This document shows, in pieces, positions 13,026 to 20,442 of a stretch of 33,653 bases of DNA (the first letter of the stretch is position 1; each line of letters opens with the position of its first letter). The DNA comes from Streptococcus plurextorum DSM 22810. Its GTDB lineage: Bacteria > Bacillota > Bacilli > Lactobacillales > Streptococcaceae. The notes under the pieces are model-generated. The model searched no databases. It was not told the DNA's origin and was given only the letters and a program-made list of their open reading frames with translations. The DNA is taken from positions 1-33,653 of the forward strand of contig NZ_AUIO01000016.1 in the NCBI RefSeq assembly GCF_000423745.1, given 5' to 3'. The translations under genes were made by a program, and so were the position numbers.

Positions 13026-13183
13026 AGTACAAGCAAATGCAGATTGTTAAACATGCTTTGCAGCACTACATCAAAAGGAAAGGTGCTAGCGAACATGATG
13101 TAATGGTTGAACAAAATCTTTTAAAAAAGGTCACGCAAGAAATTGATGACTTTAAAGAGAATGTGATGAAAAGAACATCTTGA
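13016..13183 (+). CDS. Small early protein (55 aa)
   Basis: I chose ATG 13016 because GGAGGGC lies 8 nt upstream; an in-frame ATG at 13001 lacks a site. The product is a lysine-rich helical peptide (LKYKQMQIVKHALQHYIKRKG, QEIDDFKENVMKR). Overlaps the end of the preceding gene by 10 bp. No family recognised. Confidence 0.6.
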   Translation: MYLKYKQMQIVKHALQHYIKRKGASEHDVMVEQNLLKKVTQEIDDFKENVMKRTS

Positions 13184-13191
13184 GGTTACGC

Positions 13192-13581
13192 ATGAATAAA
13201 AGAATCAAGAAGAAAAAAGCTAAGCAGGCTTTACAGCGTGAGCAAGAAAGACTAGCTCAAGAATTGGCTCAGCTAACTCCTGAACAGTTTGAAGAGGTCC
13301 GGAATACTGTAACTATTGCAATTAGGAAAACAGGAAAAACCATTGCTTATATTTTTGATGTCTTAGTGGCATTTTTCAAGAATTTGGAGGTGACAATTGA
13401 AGAAACTGAGCGACAGAGAACTCAAAACGCTAGACGAGGAATTGTTCAAGTTCCGAGGTATCCAGCGAACCATAGATTTACGAAGGCTGGAGTTGACAAC
13501 AAGAAATCCAGACAGTCAAGGCGGTCCTTCAATCGGAATCAGCAAACCTACAGAAACCGCTGCTATCAAACTCGCAGATGA
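13192..13581 (+). CDS. Basic early protein overlapping the late regulator gene
   Basis: 129 residues from ATG 13192 with GAGG upstream. Residues 1-25 are extremely basic and helical (KRIKKKKAKQALQREQERLA); 45-65 hold a hydrophobic helix (TIAYIFDVLVAFFKNL). The last 62 residues are Arg/Gln/Asn-rich and are read from DNA that also encodes the late regulator in another frame, so this tail is probably an extension beyond an older, shorter end and not conserved domain sequence. Function unknown. Confidence 0.55.
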   Translation: MNKRIKKKKAKQALQREQERLAQELAQLTPEQFEEVRNTVTIAIRKTGKTIAYIFDVLVAFFKNLEVTIEETERQRTQNARRGIVQVPRYPANHRFTKAGVDNKKSRQSRRSFNRNQQTYRNRCYQTRR

Positions 13582-13798
13582 TTCGACATTGAAGTTCTTG
13601 GAAGGTTTCAAGGAGATTGTGGACAAGCTACTTGCTAACCTAATCGACGAAGACAAGGAAATCTTTAATCTACGCTGGCAGTACCCACAACTACGCTGGG
13701 AAGAAATTGCAGACCAGAAGTTCATGAGCCGTGCTACCGTCTACCGTCGTAGAAGAATCATTTTGGAGCAATATGCAATATTGAAGGGTGAGTTGTAA
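13397..13798 (+). CDS. Late transcription regulator (DUF722/ArpU/RinA-like)
   Basis: 133 residues from TTG 13397, chosen because GGAGGT lies 5 nt upstream and no ATG fits. The C-terminal 50 residues resemble sigma-70 region 4: EIFNLRWQYPQLRWEEIADQ, then a recognition helix MSRATVYRRRRIIL. The N-terminal half (ELKTLDEELFKFRGIQRTIDLRRLEL) is helical. Proteins of this kind sit at the end of the early operon and switch on packaging and structural genes. Immediately downstream lies the first of two near-identical promoter elements (13800-13861, 14760-14821), the likely targets. It overlaps the preceding gene by 185 bp. Confidence 0.82.
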   Translation: MKKLSDRELKTLDEELFKFRGIQRTIDLRRLELTTRNPDSQGGPSIGISKPTETAAIKLADDSTLKFLEGFKEIVDKLLANLIDEDKEIFNLRWQYPQLRWEEIADQKFMSRATVYRRRRIILEQYAILKGEL

Positions 13799-13799
13799 A

Positions 13800-13861
13800 A
13801 TGAGAAAAAAAGTACCTTGTATTCTCACAGAAAACGATTTATTATTGTAGCATGAACTTCT
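13800..13861 (+). promoter_or_regulatory. Late promoter element, copy 1
   Basis: TTGTAT (13817-13822), 17-bp spacer, TATTAT (13840-13845). Upstream and spacer hold TGAGAA and TTCTCA, an inverted repeat that straddles the -35 box. A 62-bp stretch of the same design and spacing recurs exactly 960 bp downstream. It starts within a few bases of the end of the late regulator gene and precedes the second recombinase gene. A terminator-like hairpin (13940-13964) follows in the leader. Confidence 0.72.
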
Positions 13862-13939
13862 GAAAACAAAACGCAGTCAACATTCTGGGAGATATCCTTA
13901 ATTTTTAAAGAAAGAGTTGTTTCAACAGAAGTCATAGCA

Positions 13940-13964
13940 AGTCAGTCATTAAGGCTGGCTTTTT
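13940..13964 (+). terminator. Leader terminator after late promoter 1
   Basis: AGTCAG pairs with CTGGCT (6 bp, one G-T) around a 9-nt loop and is followed by TTTTT. It lies about 90 nt after the predicted start of late promoter 1 and just before the ribosome-binding site of the recombinase gene, so it could attenuate that transcript. Confidence 0.55.
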
Positions 13965-13989
13965 CGTTTAGTCGAAAGGAGGTGAGACC

Positions 13990-14532
13990 ATGAACAGAAT
14001 GGATCCAATTACCGACAGAGATGTTATCCATGAAATTGAAGACTATTTGAGAGAATGGAATGAGATGTACTATCTACTCTTTGAAACAGCTTTATATACT
14101 GGATACAGAATCACAGATATCCTGAACATCAGAGTAAGGGATGTACAAGGATGGGATATCAAGCTCAGGGAAAGAAAGACCCAGAAACTCCGTGAAGTCA
14201 GAATGACTCCAGAGCTCAAGAAATCCATGCGTGCTTTCGTAAAAGGGAAACCTCTTAATCACTTTGTATTTAAGAGCAGACAAGGGAAGAATAAGCCAAT
14301 CAGCAGACAGCGATTCGACCAGATACTGAAGCACGTTGCCACAGAGCTAGATATCGATAACATAGCTGCACACTCAATCAGAAAGACATTCGGTTTTTTC
14401 TATTACCAAAAATTTGATGGAGTTAACGACTTAATGACCATATTCAACCACTCGTCAGAACGAACTACGCTTATTTACATCGGAGACAAACAAGTCACTT
14501 TCAAGAAGAATATGGCCAAGTTTAAAATCTGA
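13990..14532 (+). CDS. Tyrosine recombinase, catalytic domain only
   Basis: 180 residues from ATG 13990 with GGAGGTGAG. It contains the full active-site set R40 (TGYRITD), K63, H128-x-x-R131 (HSIRKTF), H154 (FNHSS) and Y163 (LIYIG), but begins directly at the catalytic domain and lacks the SAM-like core-binding and arm-binding domains of normal integrases (300-400 residues). It is not a broken piece: start, ribosome-binding site and active site are all intact. It sits between two copies of the late promoter element, next to packaging genes, so it is likely late-expressed. Substrates are unknown; an inverted repeat just behind it is a candidate site. Chromosome or genome dimer resolution, or a DNA-binding regulatory role, are alternatives. 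Confidence 0.88.
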   Translation: MNRMDPITDRDVIHEIEDYLREWNEMYYLLFETALYTGYRITDILNIRVRDVQGWDIKLRERKTQKLREVRMTPELKKSMRAFVKGKPLNHFVFKSRQGKNKPISRQRFDQILKHVATELDIDNIAAHSIRKTFGFFYYQKFDGVNDLMTIFNHSSERTTLIYIGDKQVTFKKNMAKFKI

Positions 14533-14552
14533 CTCTTTTTATTTTTTAGCTA

Positions 14553-14670
14553 TTAAGTTTGTCATATTGAAAAGTTGTCAAACTTAAAAATAAAAATCTT
14601 AACAGGTGCAATTATATCAACAGTCCAAGGGCTTTCGCTGAGTTTAACAGAATATACAGTATGACAAACT
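14553..14670. repeat. Inverted repeats behind the small recombinase
   Basis: TTAAGTTTG (14553-14561) and CAAACTTAA (14579-14587) are 9-bp inverted arms 17 bp apart. The overlapping 11-mer AGTTTGTCATA (14556-14566) recurs inverted as TATGACAAACT at 14660-14670. There is no T-tract fitting a terminator in either direction. Placement right after a tyrosine recombinase gene makes them candidate recombination or binding sites. The rest of 14533-14708 is AT-rich and holds no gene I can support. Confidence 0.5.
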
Positions 14671-14708
14671 CAAGGGACAAATTGGTATAGTTTTGAGGAG
14701 GGGTATAA

Positions 14709-14828
14709 ATGATTTTAGATGTACTAAGATACACAGTCCAAAAACTCCACTCGTCAAAGATGAGAAAAAAGGGTACTTGTTTTCTCACGAAAAAGAGTTT
14801 ATTATGGTACCATAGATTTCTTGTATGA
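14709..14828 (+). CDS. Possible 39-aa ORF over late promoter 2
   Basis: ATG 14709 follows GAGGAGGGG at a good distance, so it would be translated if transcribed from upstream. The peptide is basic (begins MILDVLRYTVQKLHSSK). Its second half is read from the late promoter element, and the equivalent frame in promoter copy 1 gives a similar but shorter peptide that ends early, so similarity there reflects DNA conservation. It may be a leader peptide or a chance ORF. Confidence 0.35.
   Translation: MILDVLRYTVQKLHSSKMRKKGTCFLTKKSLLWYHRFLV
14760..14821 (+). promoter_or_regulatory. Late promoter element, copy 2
   Basis: TTGTTT (14777-14782), 17-bp spacer, TATTAT (14800-14805), with a better inverted repeat than copy 1: TGAGAAAA upstream and TTTTCTCA across the -35 region. 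It precedes HNH, terminase and all structural genes and is the likely main late promoter, activated by the sigma-region-4-like regulator. A short leader and terminator follow. Confidence 0.75.
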
Positions 14829-14831
14829 GAG

Positions 14832-14857
14832 GGACAGGTCGTTGACTTGTCCTTTTT
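14832..14857 (+). terminator. Leader terminator after late promoter 2
   Basis: GGACAGGTC pairs with GACTTGTCC (9 bp, one G-T, 3-nt loop), followed by TTTTT. A transcript from late promoter 2 would stop after about 45 nt unless the terminator is overridden, suggesting control by antitermination or attenuation before the HNH gene. Confidence 0.7.
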
Positions 14858-14877
14858 GCATTGTCAAGGAGGAACGT

Positions 14878-15210
14878 ATGGCACACTATTACAAGCCAGT
14901 CAGACAATCCTTGAAGACTAGGAAGTGGGAAAAGTTCCGAGACAAGATGATGAGGAAGTCTGACTACCTTTGTCAAGAAAGTCTGAGATATGGTTTATCA
15001 GCTCCAGCTGAAATGATTCATCATATCTTTCCTGTGTCTGAATATCCTGAACTTGAATTCGTAGAATGGAATTGTTTAGCGTTAACTAATCGCAAACATA
15101 ATACATTTCATGATAGAGTCAATGATAAGGTTGTCGGTCAGGGAATTTATTGGCAAAAAAAGAGAAAGAAGGAATTTCAAGAATTTTATGGGTACCCCCC
15201 CACTTTTTGA
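14878..15210 (+). CDS. HNH endonuclease of the packaging module
   Basis: 110 residues. I chose ATG 14878 (AAGGAGG upstream) over the in-frame TTG 14821, which lies in the leader. The beta-beta-alpha HNH motif runs from PAEMIHHIFPVSEYPEL through NCLALTNRKHNTFHDR, with paired His, Asn and final His ligands. In cos-type siphophages such HNH proteins work with the terminase complex to cut cos during packaging. The gene ends in a C-rich stretch (seven C at 15194-15200), followed by a 110-bp region without genes before the small terminase. Confidence 0.9.
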   Translation: MAHYYKPVRQSLKTRKWEKFRDKMMRKSDYLCQESLRYGLSAPAEMIHHIFPVSEYPELEFVEWNCLALTNRKHNTFHDRVNDKVVGQGIYWQKKRKKEFQEFYGYPPTF

Positions 15211-15320
15211 AATTTTCTTGAGCGTCTTGGGAACCGGTGAAGGGAACTTTTTCCAAGTCGGGAGCCGTCAGACAAAAAGGGGGTAAAAACTCAGCGATTT
15301 TGTAGAAAGGGGGTTAGTTT
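15211..15320. other. cos: Gene-free gap, candidate cos region
   Basis: 110 bp between HNH and the small terminase with no ORF. It holds short dyads (GGGAACCGGTGAAGGGAAC, which contains ACCGGT) and purine-rich blocks (AAAGGGGG twice). In HNH-type cos phages the cohesive-end site is usually at this spot. No overhang can be read from one sequence. Confidence 0.35.
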
Positions 15321-15710
15321 TTGGCTAAACCAATTACAGTGAAGTCAATCAAGTCAAAAGTGGTCAAGCAGATGAAAGACTTGGGAACCTATCGAAAAGA
15401 ATTTGAGATGATCATTGACATCTTTGCTGGAATGTTGTTTCAGTATCAAAAACTAGCTCAAGACTATGCTGACATGGGCTATCCTGTCACAGATGTCTAT
15501 GTCAACAAGGCTGGTGCTGAGAATGAGAGGAAAGTTCCAATCTTGACTGCAATGGAAATACTCAGGAAAGACATCTTGAGCTATTCTAACCAGCTGATGT
15601 TGAATCCGAAGTCACTTGGTGAGGTGGTCGAACAAGACAAAGGCTCGCCACTAACAGAGGTTATGAAGTTCAAGGATGAATTGAAAAAGAAGCGGGTGAA
15701 AGATGGATAA
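15321..15710 (+). CDS. terS: Terminase small subunit (P27-like)
   Basis: 129 residues from TTG 15321, with AGGGGG 7 nt upstream; no ATG fits. Helical throughout: a basic N-terminal segment (VKSIKSKVVKQMKDLGTYRKEF), a central helix pair and KVPILTAMEILRKDILSYSNQLMLNP, the conserved P27/phiBP family C-terminal pattern. It recognises cos/pac DNA and loads the large subunit. Overlaps the large terminase start by 8 bp. Confidence 0.85.
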   Translation: MAKPITVKSIKSKVVKQMKDLGTYRKEFEMIIDIFAGMLFQYQKLAQDYADMGYPVTDVYVNKAGAENERKVPILTAMEILRKDILSYSNQLMLNPKSLGEVVEQDKGSPLTEVMKFKDELKKKRVKDG

Positions 15711-17478
15711 AGACTTTGAAAAACGTTTTGCCGATTTTCGCCATGCTACAACCAATCTTGGAAAAGCTAAAGCCTATGTTGATTATGTCCTGAGCTATCA
15801 AGAGGAACATAACGAAGAACGGATTTTGGCTGCCGAACGCTTTTTGAGGGATTTGGAAAACCCAGCCTATGAGCTTGATGAGGATATAGTGGATTTTGCT
15901 GTTCACTTCATCGAGAACTCTATAGTCCATCAGCAAGGTGATGACATGTTTGCCATGTCTATCCGAAACAAGCCTTTGATTTTGCAACCGTGGCAACATT
16001 TCACAGTTGTCAATCTCTTTGGGTTCTATCATGCTGGGACGAACGAGCGTAGGTTCAAAGAAGCGTTGATAATGCTGGCACGAAAAAACGGTAAGACCAG
16101 TTTTACTGCAGCTATCGCTCTGCTTTATCAGATACTAGATTCTGACAGTGGTTCAAAGTGCTATATCGTGGCCAACTCTGTCAAGCAAGCACTTGAAGCC
16201 TTTAATTTCATCAAGTTCAACGTGGAGCGTTGGAATGATAAGTCTATCCGTATCAAGGACAATAACCAGGAACACTCCATCACAGCCAATTTTGGTGATG
16301 ATGGGTCATTCTATATTCAGGCCTTGGCTAATGATGAGAGCCGTTTGGACTCTCTTAATGGGAATGTCACAGTTATTGACGAGGCTCACACCATGCGAAA
16401 TTCTAAGAAGTATGGTCTCATGAAGAAAACAATGTCAGCATACCGAAACAGTATGCTTTTTGTTATCTCTACGGCTGGGGATATTCCAACTGGATTTCTC
16501 GCCAATCGTTTGAAATACTGTCAGAAGGTCCTCAAGCAGTTAATCAGTGATGAATCGCTATTCATCTTCATTTGCAAAGCCAATCAGACTACTGATGGCG
16601 ATGTTGGAGATTATCTGGACGACAATGTTTTGAAGATGGCGAATCCATCTTGGGGTGTCACGGTGTCCATGCCTGCTTTGAGAGCTGAGGCTGAACAAGC
16701 CATGAATGATCCACAGACCAGGAATGAGTTCTTCAACAAGACTTTGAATGTCTTTACTAACTCTATGAATGCCTACTTCAATCCTGACGAATTTATCGCT
16801 AGTGATGCTTGTTATGATTGGAGCTTGGAAGAGCTGGCACGCTTGCCGATTAAGTGGTATGGTGGGGCGGACTTGTCCCGCTTGCATGACTTGACCGCTG
16901 CTGCAATCTATGGCATCTACAATGACGGTGAGAAAGACATTGACATCTGTATCACTCACGCATTCTTCCCTCGCGTCAATGCTCAGAAGAAAGCTAATGA
17001 TGATGGCATTCCACTCTTTGGGTGGCAGTCGGATGGTTGGTTGACAATGAGCAACACTCCAACGGTACTCTATGATGATATCGTCAAGTGGTTTATCGAG
17101 ATGAGGCAGAAAGGTTTCAAGATTGCTGCTGTCGGTATGGATAGAAAGTTTGGTCGTGAGTTTTTGAGTAAAATGAAAAAGGCTAAGTTCAAGATGATTG
17201 ACCAACCTCAGCTCTTCTATCTGAAATCAGAAGGCTTCAGACGGATTGAGTTCAAGGTTAAGAATAAAGAGTTTTACTATCTACATTCTGAGGCCTATGA
17301 ATACTGTGTCAGCAATGTCAGAGCGATTGAGAAGGTGGACGATGCGGTGCAATATGAGAAATTAGACGGTGACGGTGGTACAGCAAGGATTGACTTATTT
17401 GATTCCAGTGTCTTTGCATGTATTCAGGCTCTTGCTAATCTCGGTAAGAACCAGAATGTGATGCAATTCTTTGATTAG
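15703..17478 (+). CDS. terL: Terminase large subunit
   Basis: 591 residues. ATPase motor: adenine/Q-motif region LQPWQHF (about 95-101), Walker A ARKNGKTS (126-133, a common terminase variant), Walker B VIDEAHT (224-230, D226/E227) and coupling motif VISTAGD (254-260). Nuclease domain with metal-binding aspartates D390 (YGGADLSRLHD), the AAVGMDRKFG segment and an aspartate in ARIDLFDSS near the C-terminus. Length and motifs fit the HK97/Terminase_1 group. It pumps DNA into the prohead and cuts it. Confidence 0.96.
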   Translation: MDKDFEKRFADFRHATTNLGKAKAYVDYVLSYQEEHNEERILAAERFLRDLENPAYELDEDIVDFAVHFIENSIVHQQGDDMFAMSIRNKPLILQPWQHFTVVNLFGFYHAGTNERRFKEALIMLARKNGKTSFTAAIALLYQILDSDSGSKCYIVANSVKQALEAFNFIKFNVERWNDKSIRIKDNNQEHSITANFGDDGSFYIQALANDESRLDSLNGNVTVIDEAHTMRNSKKYGLMKKTMSAYRNSMLFVISTAGDIPTGFLANRLKYCQKVLKQLISDESLFIFICKANQTTDGDVGDYLDDNVLKMANPSWGVTVSMPALRAEAEQAMNDPQTRNEFFNKTLNVFTNSMNAYFNPDEFIASDACYDWSLEELARLPIKWYGGADLSRLHDLTAAAIYGIYNDGEKDIDICITHAFFPRVNAQKKANDDGIPLFGWQSDGWLTMSNTPTVLYDDIVKWFIEMRQKGFKIAAVGMDRKFGREFLSKMKKAKFKMIDQPQLFYLKSEGFRRIEFKVKNKEFYYLHSEAYEYCVSNVRAIEKVDDAVQYEKLDGDGGTARIDLFDSSVFACIQALANLGKNQNVMQFFD

Positions 17479-17500
17479 GTTAGAAAGGAGGTGAGAAAGA

Positions 17501-18703
17501 ATGGGTTTCTTTGATAGGTTCCGTAAGAGAAGCAAGTCGCAGTCGACTGTGAGTATGCTTAGTCACTCGGATTTTGGAATTATCTTTGAGGGTGATGGTT
17601 ATGTGCCACTTGCTAGGAATCCTGATGTGATATTGGCTGTCAACAAGATTGCTGATATGGTGTCGAATATGACCATACATCTGATGGAGAATACAGACAA
17701 GGGTGATATTCGTATCAAGGATGGTTTAGCTCGGAAAATTGACATCAATCCTTGTGCACACATGACCAGGAAGACTTGGATTTTCAAGATTGTGCGCGAC
17801 TTGTTGCTGTATGGCGACGGTAATTCTGTCCTTCATGTCGAATACGACCCTGTGACAGACTATATTTTGAACTTGAGACCCTTCCCGATGGATGAGGTCT
17901 CTTTTAAGTCCAATGATTTAGACTATGTGATTTGCTACAAGGGTAGGGAATACGAGCCAGATGATGTTGTCCACTTCGCAATCAATCCTGATCCAGACAG
18001 CCCTTATGTCGGAACAGGGTATCGACTGGCTTTGAAGGACATTGTCCGCAACCTAAACTTGGCTACTCAGACCAAGAAAGGTTTTATGAGTGGCAAGAAT
18101 GTTCCTAGCTTGATTGTCAAAGTTGATTCATCCAGCGATGAGTTGGGCAGTCAAGAAGGCCGTGACAGAATTGCTAAGAAGTATTTATCCACAAGCCAGT
18201 CAGGAGAGCCGTGGATTATACCTGATGCCCTTATGGAAGTTGAGCAAGTCAAACCATTGAATCTGAATGACATTGCTTTGAATGAATCGGTTGAGATTGA
18301 CAAGAAAACAGTAGCTGGGCTTTTAGGAGTGCCAGCTTTCATCTTGGGTGTTGGAGAATTTAACAAAGAAGAATACAACAACTTTGTCAATACAACGGTC
18401 ATGAGCATTGCTACAACGATCACTCAAACATTGACAAGGGATTTGCTAGTGTCTAGCAATCGTTATTTCAAGTTCAATCCACGGTCGTTGTACTCTTACG
18501 ATATTACTGAGCTATCAACGGTGGCTCAGCAGATGACAAACAGTGCTGCTATGCGTCGTAATGAATGGCGAGACTGGGTTGGTATGACTCCAGATCCTGA
18601 AATGGATGACATCATTGTTCTTGAAAACTATCTGCCACAAGGTGAGCTAGGCAATCAGAACAAATTAAACAAGGAAGGAGGGAATAACGATGCAGAAACG
18701 TAA
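17501..18703 (+). CDS. Portal protein, HK97 family
   Basis: 400 residues from ATG 17501 behind AAAGGAGGTGAG. The family pattern is clear: GFFDRFRKR start, NPDVILAVNKIADMVSNM, VRDLLLYGDGNSVLHVEYD, the G-rich GTGYRLALKDI region, GVPAFILGVGEFNKEEYNNF and a C-terminal tail with MRRNEWRDWVGMTPDPE. It forms the dodecameric ring through which DNA passes. Overlaps the protease gene by 14 bp. Confidence 0.95.
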   Translation: MGFFDRFRKRSKSQSTVSMLSHSDFGIIFEGDGYVPLARNPDVILAVNKIADMVSNMTIHLMENTDKGDIRIKDGLARKIDINPCAHMTRKTWIFKIVRDLLLYGDGNSVLHVEYDPVTDYILNLRPFPMDEVSFKSNDLDYVICYKGREYEPDDVVHFAINPDPDSPYVGTGYRLALKDIVRNLNLATQTKKGFMSGKNVPSLIVKVDSSSDELGSQEGRDRIAKKYLSTSQSGEPWIIPDALMEVEQVKPLNLNDIALNESVEIDKKTVAGLLGVPAFILGVGEFNKEEYNNFVNTTVMSIATTITQTLTRDLLVSSNRYFKFNPRSLYSYDITELSTVAQQMTNSAAMRRNEWRDWVGMTPDPEMDDIIVLENYLPQGELGNQNKLNKEGGNNDAET

Positions 18704-19268
18704 GGCTTACATGGCCACGCAATTTCAAACTCGTGAGGAACAAGAGTCTGGCGATTTGATTTTGAGTGGCTACTTTATCAAGTTTGATGAAGAGACTGAA
18801 CTTTGGCCTGGTTATTTTGAAGTGATTAAGCGTGAGGGTGTTGAGAAGGCTATTAAAGATGCCGACATCCGTGCCTTATTTAACCATGACCATAGTTTGG
18901 TACTTGGTCGGACTGGAAATGACACAGTGCGGCTCGGTGTTGATGATGTTGGTCTGTTTGGCGATATTATCATCAACAAGGATGACCCACAAGCGGTCGG
19001 TGCTTATGCTCGTGTTCAACGTGGGGATGTGATTGGTTGTAGTTTTGGCTTCTTCCCAATCAAAATCGACACGGAAGTGCGTGATGACGGTTCTTACTTG
19101 GACACTATCTTAGACCTTGAAATCTTTGAAGTTAGTCCTTGTACTTTCCCAGCATATCCACAGACTGAAATTGCTGCACGTCAGAAGGACTTTGAATGTC
19201 AACTACGTGCAAATCGTGAAATGCTTGATAAGCGTAAAAAAGAAATAAAGGAGAAATTTAAGCTATGA
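18690..19268 (+). CDS. Prohead maturation protease, HK97 family (U35)
   Basis: 192 residues from ATG 18690 with GGAGGG. The herpesvirus/HK97-type serine protease signature is visible: ALFNHDHSLVLGR with H66, and VIGCSFGFFPI with S118, then the conserved SPCTFPAYP stretch. It cuts the capsid scaffold domain during maturation. Overlaps the capsid gene by 4 bp (ATGA). Confidence 0.94.
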   Translation: MQKRKAYMATQFQTREEQESGDLILSGYFIKFDEETELWPGYFEVIKREGVEKAIKDADIRALFNHDHSLVLGRTGNDTVRLGVDDVGLFGDIIINKDDPQAVGAYARVQRGDVIGCSFGFFPIKIDTEVRDDGSYLDTILDLEIFEVSPCTFPAYPQTEIAARQKDFECQLRANREMLDKRKKEIKEKFKL

Positions 19269-20431
19269 ATAAAGCTCTAATTTTTGGTGCTCGTATGCGA
19301 GCTAAAGCTACGAAAGTAGTTGAACTTGAAGAGTCCATCAAGGACTTGCAGAAACGTACTGCTCTTGAAGCAGAGAAGTTGGAACGTGCTGAGACTGAGG
19401 AAGAAGTGTCAGCTGTTGAGAAAACTCTTGAAGAACTTCAAACAGAACTGGAATCCAAAGAAGCTGAAAAGGCTGAATTGGAGAAGGAAATTGAAGACCT
19501 TCAAACGCAAATTGATGAACAAAACCGCAAAGCCCCTACTTATGAAGGAGGCGACGACCGTGGAGGTAAGAAGAAAATGGAAAAACGTGAAGCAGTTGTC
19601 GCTTATGTCCGCTCTATTGGACAGAAGCGTGAAGGAGTTAAGACGACAGATGTAGGTGCTATCATTCCTAAAGAAGTCTTGCAACCACAAAAAGAACCTG
19701 AGCGTCAGAATCCATTGCTTAACCTCATCCATGTGGTGAATGTGTCAAGCGGCTCGGGATCATATCCAGTTCTCAAAAAGTCTAATCGTAAGATGGTCGA
19801 AGTTGGGGAACTTGAAGAAAACCCAGAACTTGGTAAAACTAAGATCACTGAAGTTGATTACAAAATCAAGACCTATCGTGGCGAACTACCACTCTCTCGT
19901 GAAGCTATTGAGGACGCTCAATATGACCTTATCGGTATCATGCAGGACGATATCCAAGACCAAGACGAACAAACAAAATTGGCTCTTGTTGCAGACATCT
20001 TGAAAACTGCTACCGTTGTCAACGCTTCTGGATATGACGGCCTTAAAGACATTTTGAATGTCAAAATCAAATCAGTCTACAATAAAGTCCTTGTCGTCAC
20101 AGACTCAATGTTCAATGCTTTGGATAAAGTCAAAGACAAAGAAGGTCGCTATATGCTGCAACCAGACATCACATCACCTACAGGTTACTCATTCTCAGGC
20201 AAGCCTATCTATCCCATCGCTGACGAGCTGTTCGGTTCAGAAGGCGATATGAAATACTTTATCGGAGATATTCATTACTTCTTGACCTTGTTTGATCGTA
20301 TGGAGCTATCTGTTCAGTGGGAAGACAATCATCGTTATGGTAAGAACCTTGCTTCATACCTACGTTTTGATGTTAAGAAGACTGATGCTGATGCAGGTGT
20401 GTTTGGTACTTACACCGATGCCGTTCAGTAA
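19265..20431 (+). CDS. Major capsid protein, HK97 fold
   Basis: 388 residues. Residues about 15-85 form a long Glu/Lys coiled coil, the delta scaffold domain expected to be removed by the protease. The capsid body starts after GGKKKMEKREA (about 100), giving a mature protein of about 285 residues. Typical segments are VGAIIPKEVLQP, YKIKTYRGELPLSREAIEDA, GYSFSGKPIYPIADEL and VQWEDNHRYGKNLASYLRFDV. The ribosome-binding site (AAGGAG) is about 11 nt from ATG 19265. Exact cleavage site not determined. Confidence 0.95.
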   Translation: MNKALIFGARMRAKATKVVELEESIKDLQKRTALEAEKLERAETEEEVSAVEKTLEELQTELESKEAEKAELEKEIEDLQTQIDEQNRKAPTYEGGDDRGGKKKMEKREAVVAYVRSIGQKREGVKTTDVGAIIPKEVLQPQKEPERQNPLLNLIHVVNVSSGSGSYPVLKKSNRKMVEVGELEENPELGKTKITEVDYKIKTYRGELPLSREAIEDAQYDLIGIMQDDIQDQDEQTKLALVADILKTATVVNASGYDGLKDILNVKIKSVYNKVLVVTDSMFNALDKVKDKEGRYMLQPDITSPTGYSFSGKPIYPIADELFGSEGDMKYFIGDIHYFLTLFDRMELSVQWEDNHRYGKNLASYLRFDVKKTDADAGVFGTYTDAVQ

Positions 20432-20442
20432 GGAGGTAGTCA

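Noticed and set aside
16558..17205. Minus-strand 215-codon ORF in the terminase gene
   Set aside because: Lies wholly opposite a gene with ATPase and nuclease motifs; no start signal.
19320..19732. ORFs on both strands in the capsid scaffold region
   Set aside because: They arise from Glu/Lys-rich coiled-coil codons read in other frames.
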